Shown: positions 17,649 through 28,289, numbered from the stretch's first letter. The stretch: 64,000 nt of DNA from Namhaeicola sp039714555 (GCA_039714555.1 JBDLJB010000005.1:1-64000); one strand, 5' to 3'. Program-made: numbers and translations. The notes: a model not told the origin generated them from the letters alone.

Positions 17649-18794
17649 TTAAAAATATTCATATAATTCTCCTAAGTTAAATGATAATGAAAAGCGTAAA
17701 GTGCTTTCTAATGGGTTTGTTACATCAGATGAATTTATTAAATAAGAAACGTCTAAAGCACTGCTTCTAAATTTAAAACCTGCACCTAAAGTAAAATATT
17801 GTCTTCCTCCTTTCATTTCATTTTCGTGAAAATACCCTGTTCTAACAGAAAAGGTTTTATTATAAACATACTCAGCACCAAGTGCCCAAACAATTTCATT
17901 TAATTCTTCACTAAAACCATCAGGAGCGTCGTAAAAGGACTGAAACATACCTTTGGCAAATCCTACATTATTATCTTTACCGGTTATAATTTCACCTGTT
18001 TGATTGTCAATAATAGGAGGTGTTGGAACGAGTAATTTATTCATTTCAACATTGGCTGTAATGGTATTAACATCGTCTAAAATAAAATCAAAACCTCCAC
18101 CTAATTTCAAATTTGTTGGAATAAAACTTTCATCCCCACCATCGGTTAATTGTACTTTTGGTCCAACATTTGAAATATTAAAGCCTCCATGCCATTTTCC
18201 GTTAAAGTTATTATAATTTATTTCTTCACTTTGATAGTAACCATTTAGATCAACTGCAAAAGTATTAACAGTGTTGAGTTCAGAATTTTCTATGTGTAAA
18301 GTGTAATCAGATCTTATATAACGCAAAACAACACCCATTGAAAAAGTTTCACTAAGTTTTAATGCGTATGCTCCATCAATTGCAAATTCATTTGGATTTT
18401 CAGAGCCAATGATCTGACCACTATCATCAGTAAGATCAATTGTGCCTAGTGAAAAGTAAGTAATACTTGTAGCCCAGGCACTTCTTTCATTTATCCTGTT
18501 TGAAAAAGATACGTTTCCTAAAAAAACATCATTGGTTAAATTTCGCATCCAAGGAGTATAATTGACCCCAACATTAAATTGTGCCGGAGAAAATGCATAT
18601 TTAGATGCGTTGTGATGTAAAGAATTAGCATCTGGTGATGTTGCTGCACCAATATCGCCCATACCACCCGATCGTGCATCAGGTACTATCATTAAAAAAG
18701 GTGCTGCTGTTGTTATTGGATTTGGTTCATCTTGTGCATAAATATTTAAATTTATCAAAGATAAAAGTAGAATTAAAGAGCTTAATTTTTTCAT
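17649..18794 (-). CDS. porV: type IX secretion outer-membrane protein PorV
   Basis: PorV is the beta-barrel protein that collects cargo leaving the type IX translocon and hands it to the attachment complex containing PorU. The protein starts with a signal peptide (MKKLSSLILLLSLINLNIYA), then ITTAAPFLMIVPDARSGGMGDIGAATSPDANSLHHNASKYAF, described here as the PorV N-terminal signature, followed by alternating beta strands to a C-terminal FSLSFNLGELYEYF. I start it at the ATG at 18794; an in-frame TTG at 18827 would only add 11 residues ahead of the signal peptide. It follows porU by 37 bp. Confidence 0.93.
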   Translation of the reverse strand: MKKLSSLILLLSLINLNIYAQDEPNPITTAAPFLMIVPDARSGGMGDIGAATSPDANSLHHNASKYAFSPAQFNVGVNYTPWMRNLTNDVFLGNVSFSNRINERSAWATSITYFSLGTIDLTDDSGQIIGSENPNEFAIDGAYALKLSETFSMGVVLRYIRSDYTLHIENSELNTVNTFAVDLNGYYQSEEINYNNFNGKWHGGFNISNVGPKVQLTDGGDESFIPTNLKLGGGFDFILDDVNTITANVEMNKLLVPTPPIIDNQTGEIITGKDNNVGFAKGMFQSFYDAPDGFSEELNEIVWALGAEYVYNKTFSVRTGYFHENEMKGGRQYFTLGAGFKFRSSALDVSYLINSSDVTNPLESTLRFSLSFNLGELYEYF

Positions 18795-18831
18795 TTCAAT
18801 TGAGGCTTTACAGGGTTTATTGTTCAAGTCA

Positions 18832-21800
18832 TTATTGCAGAATTACTAATTTTTCAATTTTTTCTGCTGAAATATTTGAAAATGACGACCTTACTTTCAG
18901 TTTGTAAATATACACTCCTTTTCCAATTTTATTACCAAAATCATCCAAACCATTCCAGAAAATTTCTCTTGATAAAGTTCCGTTGGTTTGTATTGATTGA
19001 TTTATAGTTTTAATTAATTTTCCGCTAATGGTAAATATTTGAATTTGAGTTTCTAATATTTCATTGGGTTTGTTATGATTAAACCAAAATTCGGTATAAT
19101 TAACAAACGGATTCGGATAATTTAAAACCTTACTTAAAACTAAATCGTTATTATCAACTACAACAAAATTCAACGTAGATTCAGACAAATTATTGTACGT
19201 GTCCCAACATTTAAATTTAATATTGTGTAAACCGGGTTCTAAATCACGCAATTGGTATTTAACTTTACCAGTAGTAAAGTCATCTAATTCAGTTTGATAA
19301 TAGTCGTTTAAAATAATAGGATTTGCATCATCATTATCAATTATAGCAATGATATCATGATCTACAGCGGTAATAGAAGTGTTAATTCCTGATTCATCAT
19401 CTAAAGTAGCTAATAATAAAGGTGAAGTGTTTGTGTTATTTCCATCTACAAATGATTCATCATTTAAAAATAGTTTTATGTTTGGTCCAGTATTATCATC
19501 AGGTGCATTTGAATTAATTCCACCAATAATTATATTAAAATTATATCCGGTTTTATCAAATTGTTTATCATCAGCATAAAAACTTAATTTTGATTTTCCA
19601 TAAGCTATACGAATATCTTTTGGTACAATGAATTCGAAAGAAAAAAGACCGTTATTCACACTAGCTCTACCTCTAAAAATTTTACTTTCAATGGAAGTAA
19701 ATTCCATTGTTTTACCAAAATTATCATTATCTAAAGTAGTTTTCTCTAAAGCTTTGTCATAAATTGTTGTTGAAATTTCCCCATTAAAATCATTTAATAG
19801 GGTATTAGTTTCATCAGTAACGATTCCTTCAAAAGTGATATGTGATAAAGCTTTTAGTGTATCTTTGGCTTGATTGATATCAATACCATTCATTTTTGTT
19901 ATTTTGATATTGGGTTTTGCCTGAGCCAAGTTCATTGCCGGGTCACCAAAATTGTAAACAAAGAATCTTTGCTCAGATGTAAAATTGTTTTTGGTATGCA
20001 ATAAAGCTTCTGAAATTGTATAATTTTCATTGTTAAATTGAAATAAGACCTGGCTTAGTTTTTTGTTGAATACCTGTCCAAGACTAATATAGATCTCTCT
20101 GGTTGTGGTGATCATATTTGAAGCACCACCATGAGAATTTAAGAAAACATATTCACCTGCCGAAGGCCTCAAAGGATTATCAAAACGAGAAAATTCACAG
20201 GTAACGGTTATGAATAATGGAAGTGTTTTGGAGTTTTTCCAGTCTTGTATTTGAGGTACTTCTAAAATTCTTTCGTTAGCCCAGCCATCCTCACCGCCAT
20301 GGCCAAAATAATTGATGACCAAAGTGCCTGATTCAATAGCATTATCAATAGCTGTGTTAACCTGAGGGTAACGCTCACCACCGGCTGAAGTTTCTTGCTG
20401 GTAAGCATCACAATATATTTTTTTGATATTAAAGCCCGGTTTATTGACTTTGATATCTTCGGCAATAGCATCAACGGTTTGTTGTAAAACAAATTCACCT
20501 GGTTTATCCGGATCATCAGCAACAACGGTTATTTGGTTGCGCCAATCACCATAAGAAGATGTATCATAAGAAGATAAAGTTTTATCGATCGCAATTTTGG
20601 CTTCTAAAGCAGTTGTTACAGGAAACCTTCCAGTTGCTACATCTTGCTGATCTGAAAAAATTAAGTTTCCTTCATTATCATCCATCATTCCAAAGTAATC
20701 ATCAGTAACATACCCTCTTGCCAAATTAAAACTTTCAAATGATTGAAAAGCCGGTACAATATTATTATTATCTGTAATTTTATCTTTAAAATCAAAAGAG
20801 GAATCACCAAATAAATTTACATATTTAATTTTTTTATCAGGAGTACTTGCATTGACGTATAAAAATCTTATAAAATCACGAAGTGCAGTAATATCCGGAG
20901 AGCCTGAGCCAAATTCATTATAAATTTCATTGATTCCTATTACCTTGGTATTGAAATTAGAGTTTTTTTGATGAAAATTTGCTAATCTATTGGCTTCAGA
21001 AAACAAATAATCTTGTGTAATAATTAAATAATCTACATCCTGAAGTTTGTGTAAATTTTGATTTTCAACTTTACTATCATCCAATGTCTCAGGTGTATAG
21101 AAATCATTTTCATTGAGTACTATAAATTCTTTTGGTATTTCATTTCCATAGGATTTAAAAGTAAAATCATCTAGAATTGACTCATTAATGATTTGTTTAG
21201 GATTGATAAAATCACTTACATCCCAAACTTGAGAGATATTACTTCTGTTTTTGATTTGATACTCATAAATACTTGAACTGTTTGTTGTTGAAAGGTTTCT
21301 AAATGAGAATTGTTTATCATGTGCAAATAATTTTTTGGTTCCCATTATTTCAATATAGTCTAAAAATGCCCTAGCAGAAGGATTTCCATTATTGTTATAA
21401 GCTATTGTAATCTCAATATTTTCCTGATTGGTTTGAGTATTTTGAATTTTTTCACTAGGAATTGCTAAATTCAATGACCCGGATGGAATCCCCTGAAAGT
21501 TCAATTGCATTAAATTATTTCCATTTAAATTGACATCCATAAAAGAAGTTGTAGAAGAAATAGCTACACCTCTTACTCTTAAATATAAATCCTGAGTATT
21601 ATCAATATCATTAAAATTAAAATGAAATGATTGTGTTTCGTTAAAACTAAAATCTTCACCCATCCATTGTTGTCCGTTCGCGAAAAGGTTTATATCTTCT
21701 TTTTCATAAAACAAGAAATCATGAAAATTGGTAATATTAGAATTGGTAGGTAGGTCAATTTGATTTTCACTAATGATACGTTTACCCAAACCCTGATCTG

Positions 21801-22656
21801 TTGTTATAAAATAATAGGCTTTATCACTATAAATATTAAATTGATGCCTTGTTAAACCCAAATTGATATTATTGTAATCCCATGAATGTGGCCCTTTTGC
21901 ATAAAATAAGACAAAGTCATTATTATCAAAAACACCATCATCTTCACCTTCAACATAAATAGCATTTTCTTGAATGTCATCATACCTGAAAATACTGTTT
22001 AATTGAGGTAACATTTTTCCTCCGTTGCCAAAAATTCGTATATTTTTTGGGTTAAGATTGTTTGTGTTAATTCCTAATTTGTCTAAGAATTGTTTATCAA
22101 TTTTAAATATACCAGTTGTGTCTACAGCAAATTTAAACCAGGTACCTGAGGCTAAAACAGAATTATCAGTATATACAGGAGTCGATGCGCTATTTTTATT
22201 AAGGTTATTTGTTTTATCTATGAGTTGATATTCTAAAGTAAAAGAGACAATTTTTTTGGTTTGATTTCCATCATATATTAATGGTGTAATTTTTAAGATT
22301 CCTTTTGAAATATTTTTACTTAAACTTATGTTAAAATCACTTTTAACTTTATTTGGAATTTTATTTTTTTGTAAATTAATAGCTACATTGGATGGAATAT
22401 TTTGGTATTTAACATTTTTTATATTGTATTTATGTAATATTGCATTTTTTTGAACGTTAAAAGAAGTACTATAAATAGGAAGATTATTACTGTCTACAAA
22501 ATTATTTTCAATTAGAGGAATTGTAATTTGATGTTCAGAGTTTAATATTAAAGTACTGTGATCATTCCATATTAGTTTAAAATCTTTAGTTTCGGTTTTT
22601 TGTGAAAATCCAAAATTGAGAAATAAAGTAAAAAGAATGTAGACGAATAATCTCAA
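18832..22656 (-). CDS. porU: type IX secretion system sortase PorU
   Basis: A 1274-residue cell-surface C25 (gingipain-family) cysteine protease that removes the C-terminal signal of type IX cargo and attaches it to lipopolysaccharide. A signal peptide (LFVYILFTLFLNFGFS) leads into a long N-terminal region. The caspase-like domain has the catalytic His786 in NYFGHGGEDGW and Cys820 in ITVTCEFSRFDNP. The C terminus (last ~90 residues) looks like a type IX sorting domain, with LNYPNPFVNYTEF and GKGVYIYKLKV. The start is TTG at 22656, immediately before the signal peptide. It is the first gene of porU-porV-cdd and divergent from gldJ. Confidence 0.95.
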   Translation of the reverse strand: MRLFVYILFTLFLNFGFSQKTETKDFKLIWNDHSTLILNSEHQITIPLIENNFVDSNNLPIYSTSFNVQKNAILHKYNIKNVKYQNIPSNVAINLQKNKIPNKVKSDFNISLSKNISKGILKITPLIYDGNQTKKIVSFTLEYQLIDKTNNLNKNSASTPVYTDNSVLASGTWFKFAVDTTGIFKIDKQFLDKLGINTNNLNPKNIRIFGNGGKMLPQLNSIFRYDDIQENAIYVEGEDDGVFDNNDFVLFYAKGPHSWDYNNINLGLTRHQFNIYSDKAYYFITTDQGLGKRIISENQIDLPTNSNITNFHDFLFYEKEDINLFANGQQWMGEDFSFNETQSFHFNFNDIDNTQDLYLRVRGVAISSTTSFMDVNLNGNNLMQLNFQGIPSGSLNLAIPSEKIQNTQTNQENIEITIAYNNNGNPSARAFLDYIEIMGTKKLFAHDKQFSFRNLSTTNSSSIYEYQIKNRSNISQVWDVSDFINPKQIINESILDDFTFKSYGNEIPKEFIVLNENDFYTPETLDDSKVENQNLHKLQDVDYLIITQDYLFSEANRLANFHQKNSNFNTKVIGINEIYNEFGSGSPDITALRDFIRFLYVNASTPDKKIKYVNLFGDSSFDFKDKITDNNNIVPAFQSFESFNLARGYVTDDYFGMMDDNEGNLIFSDQQDVATGRFPVTTALEAKIAIDKTLSSYDTSSYGDWRNQITVVADDPDKPGEFVLQQTVDAIAEDIKVNKPGFNIKKIYCDAYQQETSAGGERYPQVNTAIDNAIESGTLVINYFGHGGEDGWANERILEVPQIQDWKNSKTLPLFITVTCEFSRFDNPLRPSAGEYVFLNSHGGASNMITTTREIYISLGQVFNKKLSQVLFQFNNENYTISEALLHTKNNFTSEQRFFVYNFGDPAMNLAQAKPNIKITKMNGIDINQAKDTLKALSHITFEGIVTDETNTLLNDFNGEISTTIYDKALEKTTLDNDNFGKTMEFTSIESKIFRGRASVNNGLFSFEFIVPKDIRIAYGKSKLSFYADDKQFDKTGYNFNIIIGGINSNAPDDNTGPNIKLFLNDESFVDGNNTNTSPLLLATLDDESGINTSITAVDHDIIAIIDNDDANPIILNDYYQTELDDFTTGKVKYQLRDLEPGLHNIKFKCWDTYNNLSESTLNFVVVDNNDLVLSKVLNYPNPFVNYTEFWFNHNKPNEILETQIQIFTISGKLIKTINQSIQTNGTLSREIFWNGLDDFGNKIGKGVYIYKLKVRSSFSNISAEKIEKLVILQ

Positions 22657-22832
22657 AATAAATAAAATAGGTTTTTAATAGTACAAATATTAAATATTTT
22701 ACAACATTACATATAATAAAGAAATAAAACAATCGTTATACATGAACCGAGAACCAAAAATAACAACAATAATTGACCTTAACTGTGATAAACCAAGTTA
22801 TTTTCAGTTCAAATTATATCAAACAAAAAATT

Positions 22833-24512
22833 ATGAGAAAGTTTAGCAATAGCAAAGTAGTACTTTTAGTTTTAGCAACTATCCTTATGGCTAGTTGTAA
22901 TAAAAGTAGTAAGGATGTTTCAACACTAACTGGCTGGGAGTATAACAATCCGAAATACGGAGGATTTGAAACCAATGCAAATTTTAGAGAGAGTCCACCA
23001 CCTCCAGGGATGGTGTTAATTGAAGGAGGTACATTTACTATGGGTAGTGTACAAGATGATGTTATGTATGATTGGAACACAACACCTGTTAAACAACAAG
23101 TTCGTTCATTTTATTTAGATGAAGCTGAAGTTTCTAACCGTGAGTATGTATTGTACTTACAATATTTAGAAAAAGTATTTCCACCTTCGGATGATACATA
23201 TCGTAAAATATATCAGGCAGCTTTACCAGATACTTTAGTATGGAGAAATACTTTAGGTTTTAACGAATTGTTGACCGAAAATTATTTACGTCACCCTGCT
23301 TATGCTGATTATCCTGTTGTAGGTGTGTCATGGAACCAGGCTACTGAATATTGTAAATGGAGGACTGACCGTGTAAATGAAAAAATATTAATTGATAAAG
23401 GTGTTCTACATACTTTATTTGATCATGATTCATTAAAAGTAGAAGGTGCAAACCGTTTTGATACTGAAACATATTTGGCAAATCCAAACTTATTATTTAA
23501 TGGTGATTCTACCATTTATCATAAGGGTATAAAAGATTATTCAAAAAAACAAAAAGGTTCAAAAGGTTCTTTTACAGGTCGTCATGTAAAAATATCTGAC
23601 GGTATAATGCAACAACGATTTAGATTGCCAACCGAATCCGAATGGGAATATGCTGCAAAAGCCGAGATTGAAAATAGAGAGTATAATTCGCTTAGAGGTC
23701 GTAAAAAGTACAGTTGGAATGGTAATTCAACACGTGAGCAATCAAGACGATATCAAGGAGATCAATTGGCCAACTTTAAACAAGGTAAAGGTGATTACAG
23801 TGGTTTAGCAGGTTGGAGTAATGATGGTGCTGATATTACTATGAAAATAAAATCATACAAACCGAATGCTTTTGGTTTATACGATATGTCTGGTAATGTT
23901 GCAGAATGGGTAGCTGATGTTTATCGTCCGATTATTGATAATGATGCAAATGACTTTAGTTATTTTAGAGGAAATGTTTTTACTAAGAAGAAAATTGATG
24001 AATATGGTAATGTTGTTGTAGTTGATTACAACTCAGTTGAATTTGATACTTTAGATAATGGTAAATTAATTCCAAAAGATCTTCCGGGAAGTATAAAATA
24101 TGTGCCAGTTACTAAACGCGATGCTTTTATGAGAAGAAACTATGAAAAAGCTTATAATATTGATAGTAGAGATGGTGATTTAGCTTCAACAAACCAATTT
24201 TATAAAGATGAAGAAGATAGTGAATCAAAACCAAGAATGTATAATTCACCTGAAATACCTAGACAAATTGGTGAAAGTGGGTTAATAATTCAACAATATG
24301 ACAAAAAAAATAGAACAACTTTAATTAGTGATCAAACCCGTGTTTATAAAGGCGGATCATGGAAAGATAGAGCTTTTTGGTTAGATCCTTCACAACGTAG
24401 GTATTTACCTGAATATATGGCAACAAATTATATAGGATTTAGATGTGCTACTGATAAATTAGGACAAATGTCATACTCAAGAAGAAGAAAAGAAGGAAGA
24501 AAAGCCAAATAG
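22833..24512 (+). CDS. gldJ: gliding motility lipoprotein GldJ
   Basis: A 559-residue outer-membrane-associated lipoprotein needed for gliding and type IX secretion in Flavobacterium. The lipobox LMASC places lipidation at Cys22. The body is an FGE-sulfatase-like (formylglycine-generating enzyme) fold, seen in PGMVLIEGGTFTMGS, YPVVGVSWNQATEYCKWR, RLPTESEWEYAA and DMSGNVAEWVADVY, with a large insertion between halves, and ends in GGSWKDRAFWLDPSQRRYL and FRCA. I use the ATG at 22833 rather than an in-frame TTG at 22773, because only this gives a proper lipoprotein signal. A strong terminator follows. Confidence 0.95.
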   Translation: MRKFSNSKVVLLVLATILMASCNKSSKDVSTLTGWEYNNPKYGGFETNANFRESPPPPGMVLIEGGTFTMGSVQDDVMYDWNTTPVKQQVRSFYLDEAEVSNREYVLYLQYLEKVFPPSDDTYRKIYQAALPDTLVWRNTLGFNELLTENYLRHPAYADYPVVGVSWNQATEYCKWRTDRVNEKILIDKGVLHTLFDHDSLKVEGANRFDTETYLANPNLLFNGDSTIYHKGIKDYSKKQKGSKGSFTGRHVKISDGIMQQRFRLPTESEWEYAAKAEIENREYNSLRGRKKYSWNGNSTREQSRRYQGDQLANFKQGKGDYSGLAGWSNDGADITMKIKSYKPNAFGLYDMSGNVAEWVADVYRPIIDNDANDFSYFRGNVFTKKKIDEYGNVVVVDYNSVEFDTLDNGKLIPKDLPGSIKYVPVTKRDAFMRRNYEKAYNIDSRDGDLASTNQFYKDEEDSESKPRMYNSPEIPRQIGESGLIIQQYDKKNRTTLISDQTRVYKGGSWKDRAFWLDPSQRRYLPEYMATNYIGFRCATDKLGQMSYSRRRKEGRKAK

Positions 24513-24532
24513 TTAAAAAAATAACCATAAAT

Positions 24533-24570
24533 AAAAAACTCAATATCATTTTTGATATTGAGTTTTTTTT
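24533..24570 (+). terminator. terminator after gldJ
   Basis: Two perfect 16 bp arms (24533-24548 and 24553-24568) with a 4-base loop, ending in a run of eight T. It lies between gldJ and murF and probably separates their expression. Confidence 0.9.
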
Positions 24571-24581
24571 ATATTTAACCT

Positions 24582-25859
24582 ATGGAAATTAAAGACATTT
24601 ATAACTATTTTATTCAATGTAATAAAGTAGAAACAGATACTAGAAAAGATCTTAAGAACAGTATGTATTTTGCCCTTAAAGGGGATAATTTTAATGGTAA
24701 TATTTTTGCTGAAAAAGCATTAAAAAAAGGAGCTAAATTTGCTGTTGTTGATGAAAAAAAATACCAGACAGATAATAATATATTTTTAGTTGATGATGTT
24801 TTATCAACTTTACAAGAACTAGCAACCTATCACAGGAAAGAACTAGGAATACCAATTGTTGCTTTAACAGGAAGTAATGGAAAAACAACTACCAAAGAAT
24901 TGATCAATGCAGTTTTGAGTAAGCATTACAAATGTGTTGCCACGAAAGGTAATTTAAATAATCATATTGGAGTGCCTTTAACACTTTTATCTATTAAACC
25001 CGAAACAGAAATTGCAGTTATTGAAATGGGGGCAAATCACCCACAAGAAATTGATACTTTGTGTAAAATAACTTTACCTAATTACGGTTTTATTACAAAT
25101 TTCGGGAAAGTACATTTAGAGGGTTTTGGGAGTTTTGAGGGTGTGATAAAAGCTAAAACCGAAATGTACCGTCATTTAGAAGAGTACAATCAAACAGTTT
25201 TTGTAAATACAAATGATTCGATTCAAGTTGAAAACTCAAAAGGATTGAAAAGAATAACATTTGGTGGTGAAAAATCCAATTTTCCTATAACTTTTTTACA
25301 AGCAGATCCTTATGTTTCATTACAGTTTGAAAATACTCAAATTAACAGTCGGTTAATTGGTAATTACAACTACTCTAATATTGCTACTGCAGTAGCTGTA
25401 GGTAAGTATTTTAAAGTACCAATTCTAAAAATTAGAGATGCAATTGAGAATTATATCCCTAGTAATAACAGATCTCAAATAATACAAAAAGGTTCAAACA
25501 AAATTATTTTAGATGCATATAATGCAAATCCGAATAGTATGGAAGTGGCAATTGAAAATTTAGCTCAGTTATCAGATAATAGAAAAATAGCAATTTTAGG
25601 AGATATGTTTGAAATTGGTAAAGATACATTAAAGGAGCACCAAATCATTGCAGATCTAGCACAATCAAAGGAATTTGATGATATTATTTTAATAGGAAAT
25701 ACTTTTTCAAAATTAGAAATAAATAATTATTTGGTGAAACAATATGGAGATTTTGAAAAGTTTAAAAAAGAATACGATTTTAAAAAAATACGAAATTGTA
25801 CAATTTTGATAAAGGCCTCAAGAGGCATGGCATTAGAAAGAGTATTGGATTTATTATAA
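24582..25859 (+). CDS. murF: UDP-N-acetylmuramoyl-tripeptide--D-alanyl-D-alanine ligase
   Basis: A 425-residue ATP-dependent ligase that adds D-Ala-D-Ala to the UDP-MurNAc-tripeptide, the last cytoplasmic step of peptidoglycan precursor synthesis. The N-terminal domain has the substrate motif VETDTRKDLKNSMYFAL. The central ATPase P loop is TGSNGKTT (96-103), followed by GNLNNHIGVPLTLL and VIEMGANHPQEI. The third domain contains DAYNANPNSM. It sits after gldJ, as in other flavobacteria, but behind a strong terminator. A TATATTTA element 4 bp before the ATG could be its own promoter. Confidence 0.96.
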   Translation: MEIKDIYNYFIQCNKVETDTRKDLKNSMYFALKGDNFNGNIFAEKALKKGAKFAVVDEKKYQTDNNIFLVDDVLSTLQELATYHRKELGIPIVALTGSNGKTTTKELINAVLSKHYKCVATKGNLNNHIGVPLTLLSIKPETEIAVIEMGANHPQEIDTLCKITLPNYGFITNFGKVHLEGFGSFEGVIKAKTEMYRHLEEYNQTVFVNTNDSIQVENSKGLKRITFGGEKSNFPITFLQADPYVSLQFENTQINSRLIGNYNYSNIATAVAVGKYFKVPILKIRDAIENYIPSNNRSQIIQKGSNKIILDAYNANPNSMEVAIENLAQLSDNRKIAILGDMFEIGKDTLKEHQIIADLAQSKEFDDIILIGNTFSKLEINNYLVKQYGDFEKFKKEYDFKKIRNCTILIKASRGMALERVLDLL

Positions 25860-25860
25860 T

Positions 25861-26391
25861 CTACCAATCATCATCTACTTTTTCAAATTCTTGAGTTGTT
25901 ATATAATTTTCTAAAGATAAAGCGGCTTTAGTAAGTTCTGCATCTATAGGTTCTTCTATATTTATTTGGTATTTTGTTGGAAATCTTTTAATATAATTTT
26001 TTAATTCAACTGCATCAAGTTCACCTAAAACTATTTTTCCAATTTTTAAATTTGAAAAAGTATATTTATAACGATTATCTTTTGTTTTAATCTCAACATC
26101 ATAAAATAATTGTAGAGAAATATTTTTTGAAATAAATATCCATGAAAAATTATAATTTGCCAATTTTCTTAAAGTACCGGCGCTATCAATAGTAATTTTG
26201 GAATCTTTATAATATAGATTTGTCCACTTTTCTGCTCTTTCTACTATTTGCTGTTTTGAGACCCCTTCAACTTTAATAACTTCTTCATATTTATACTCAC
26301 CTGTTTCGCCATCAACCATTATTAATTGTGCGGATGATATATAAAAGAATAAAAAAAGTATCGATGATAATATTATTTTTTTCAATTTCAT
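25861..26391 (-). CDS. DUF4468-type exported protein
   Basis: A 176-residue protein with a signal peptide (KKIILSSILFLFFYISSAQ). The mature part begins DGETGEYKYEEVIKVEGVSK, then a region like the DUF4468 domain (TBP-like fold), with WTNLYYKDSKITIDSAG and YKYTFSNLKIG. This family is common in Bacteroidetes and has no known function. The assignment rests on pattern memory and is moderate. It converges with murF with no space between them, and lies alone upstream of argS on the other side. Confidence 0.6.
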   Translation of the reverse strand: MKLKKIILSSILFLFFYISSAQLIMVDGETGEYKYEEVIKVEGVSKQQIVERAEKWTNLYYKDSKITIDSAGTLRKLANYNFSWIFISKNISLQLFYDVEIKTKDNRYKYTFSNLKIGKIVLGELDAVELKNYIKRFPTKYQINIEEPIDAELTKAALSLENYITTQEFEKVDDDW

Positions 26392-26510
26392 AACTTTAAA
26401 ATAAAAAATACACTATATAGTGTATTTTAATACATTTTACTTAACGAAGTTAACATATTTTCTTTAATAATTCAAAAAATAATCTTTAAAATGCCAATAA
26501 GATTTAAAAT

Positions 26511-28289
26511 TTACATTCTTTCAGGAACATCAATTCCCAACAATTTAAAAGCATTTTTAATGGTATTTCCTACTTGATTTGAAATTTGTGTTCGCAATAT
26601 TTTTTCCTGTAAATTATCACAACCTAAAATGGGCAAACTTTGGTAAAATGTATTATAGGCTTTTACAAGATCATAAGTGTAATTTGCAATAAGAGCCGGA
26701 CTCAGGTTTTTGGCAGCATTATCTACATTTTCAGGAAAATAGTTCAATAATTTTATAAGATCTTTCTCTTTTTGATGTAGTGAAATATTTAAGATTTTTT
26801 CAGAATAATCAAAATCAACTTTTCTTAAAATTGATTGAATTCTTGCATAGGTATATTGAATAAAAGGACCTGTATTGCCATTAAAGTCAATAGATTCTTT
26901 TGGATCAAAGAGGATTCGTTTTTTTGGATCAACTTTTAAAATATAATATTTTAAAGCTCCTAAGCCTATCGTTTTGTACAATTTTTCTTTTTCTTCAATT
27001 GTATAACCTTCTAATTTGCCTAATTCTTGTGAAATTGTCCTTGCAGTATCAATCATTTCTATGATCAATTCATCTGCATCTACAACAGTACCTTCACGAG
27101 ATTTCATCTTTCCAGAAGGTAAATCAACCATTCCATAGGATAAATGATAAAGATGTTGTGCCCAGATATAACCTAATTTTTTAAGAATTAAAATGAGTAC
27201 TTTAAAATGATAATCTTGTTCATTTCCAACGGTATAAACCAAAGTATCAAGATCGGGAAATTCTTTAAATCGTTGGATAGCAGTGCCTATATCCTGCGTC
27301 ATATAAACAGCTGTACCATCAGCTCTAAGAACAATTTTTTCATCTAATCCTTCTTCAGTAAGATCAATCCAAACCGAACCATCTTCTTTTTTGTAAAAAA
27401 TACCTTTTTTTAATCCATCAGCAACAATATTTTTTCCAAGCAAATAGGTGTTGCTTTCATAGTAGTTCATGTCAAAATTAACACCCAACTCATTATATGT
27501 TTTGTCAAAACCATCATAAACCCATTGGTTCATTCTTTTCCATAGATTAACAGTTTTTTCATCACCTGATTCCCATCTTAACAACATATTTTGGGCTTCT
27601 AATAAAATTGGTGCATTCTTTTTAGCTTCTTCTTCTGTAGCTCCATTTGAAATCAACGATGCAATTTCCTTTTTGTATTCTTCATCAAATTTTACATAAT
27701 AATTTCCTACTAATTTATCACCTTTTAATCCGGAACTATCAGGGGTTTCACTATTCCCATAACGCTCCCAAGCTAACATACTTTTGCAAATATGTATACC
27801 TCGGTCGTTAATTATTTGTGTTTTATATACTTTTTTCCCTGTAGCAGCTATTATTTCAGCAACGGAATATCCCAATAAATTATTTCTAATATGTCCTAAA
27901 TGAAGTGGTTTATTCGTATTTGGTGAAGAATATTCAACCATAACCGATTTTTCATTTTTATCAATTTCTTCTATCCCAAAATTTTCAGTATTATTTATTA
28001 CATCAAGTGATTGTAAATAATATTCATCAGAAATAGTTAAGTTTAAAAACCCTTTTACTACATTGAAATTAGATAATTCTGATAAATTTTCTTTTAGATA
28101 ATTACCAAGTTTTGTAGCTATTTCAAAAGGATTTCCTTTTATAAATTTTAAAAATGGAAAAACAACAATTGTTAGATCTCCTTCAAATTCTTTTCTTGTT
28201 TCTTGAAATTCTATAGAAGGTATGTCAACTTCAAACAAAGTTTTCATTCCTTTTTTAACAGCTTTCTCTAAAGATTTTTGAAAATTCAT
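26511..28289 (-). CDS. argS: arginine--tRNA ligase
   Basis: A 592-residue class I aminoacyl-tRNA synthetase charging tRNA-Arg. The N-terminal additional domain (1-110) is followed by the ATP site with HLGH (130-133) in NTNKPLHLGHIRNN. The KMSKS equivalent is MKSREGTVVDADEL, the usual degenerate form in ArgRS. The C-terminal DALR-type anticodon domain ends in LLGIDVPERM. Length is normal. It stands alone; a TATTTTTG element at 28312-28319 lies upstream. Confidence 0.97.
   Translation of the reverse strand: MNFQKSLEKAVKKGMKTLFEVDIPSIEFQETRKEFEGDLTIVVFPFLKFIKGNPFEIATKLGNYLKENLSELSNFNVVKGFLNLTISDEYYLQSLDVINNTENFGIEEIDKNEKSVMVEYSSPNTNKPLHLGHIRNNLLGYSVAEIIAATGKKVYKTQIINDRGIHICKSMLAWERYGNSETPDSSGLKGDKLVGNYYVKFDEEYKKEIASLISNGATEEEAKKNAPILLEAQNMLLRWESGDEKTVNLWKRMNQWVYDGFDKTYNELGVNFDMNYYESNTYLLGKNIVADGLKKGIFYKKEDGSVWIDLTEEGLDEKIVLRADGTAVYMTQDIGTAIQRFKEFPDLDTLVYTVGNEQDYHFKVLILILKKLGYIWAQHLYHLSYGMVDLPSGKMKSREGTVVDADELIIEMIDTARTISQELGKLEGYTIEEKEKLYKTIGLGALKYYILKVDPKKRILFDPKESIDFNGNTGPFIQYTYARIQSILRKVDFDYSEKILNISLHQKEKDLIKLLNYFPENVDNAAKNLSPALIANYTYDLVKAYNTFYQSLPILGCDNLQEKILRTQISNQVGNTIKNAFKLLGIDVPERM

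Noticed and set aside
18795..18827. TTG start extending porV by 11 residues
   Set aside because: The added residues come before a normal signal peptide that starts at the ATG at 18794.
20262..20525. 87-codon frame on the minus strand
   Set aside because: It lies within porU in another frame, over the catalytic region, with no recognisable protein features.
22773..22832. TTG start extending gldJ by 20 residues
   Set aside because: It would bury the lipoprotein signal, which is complete from the ATG at 22833.
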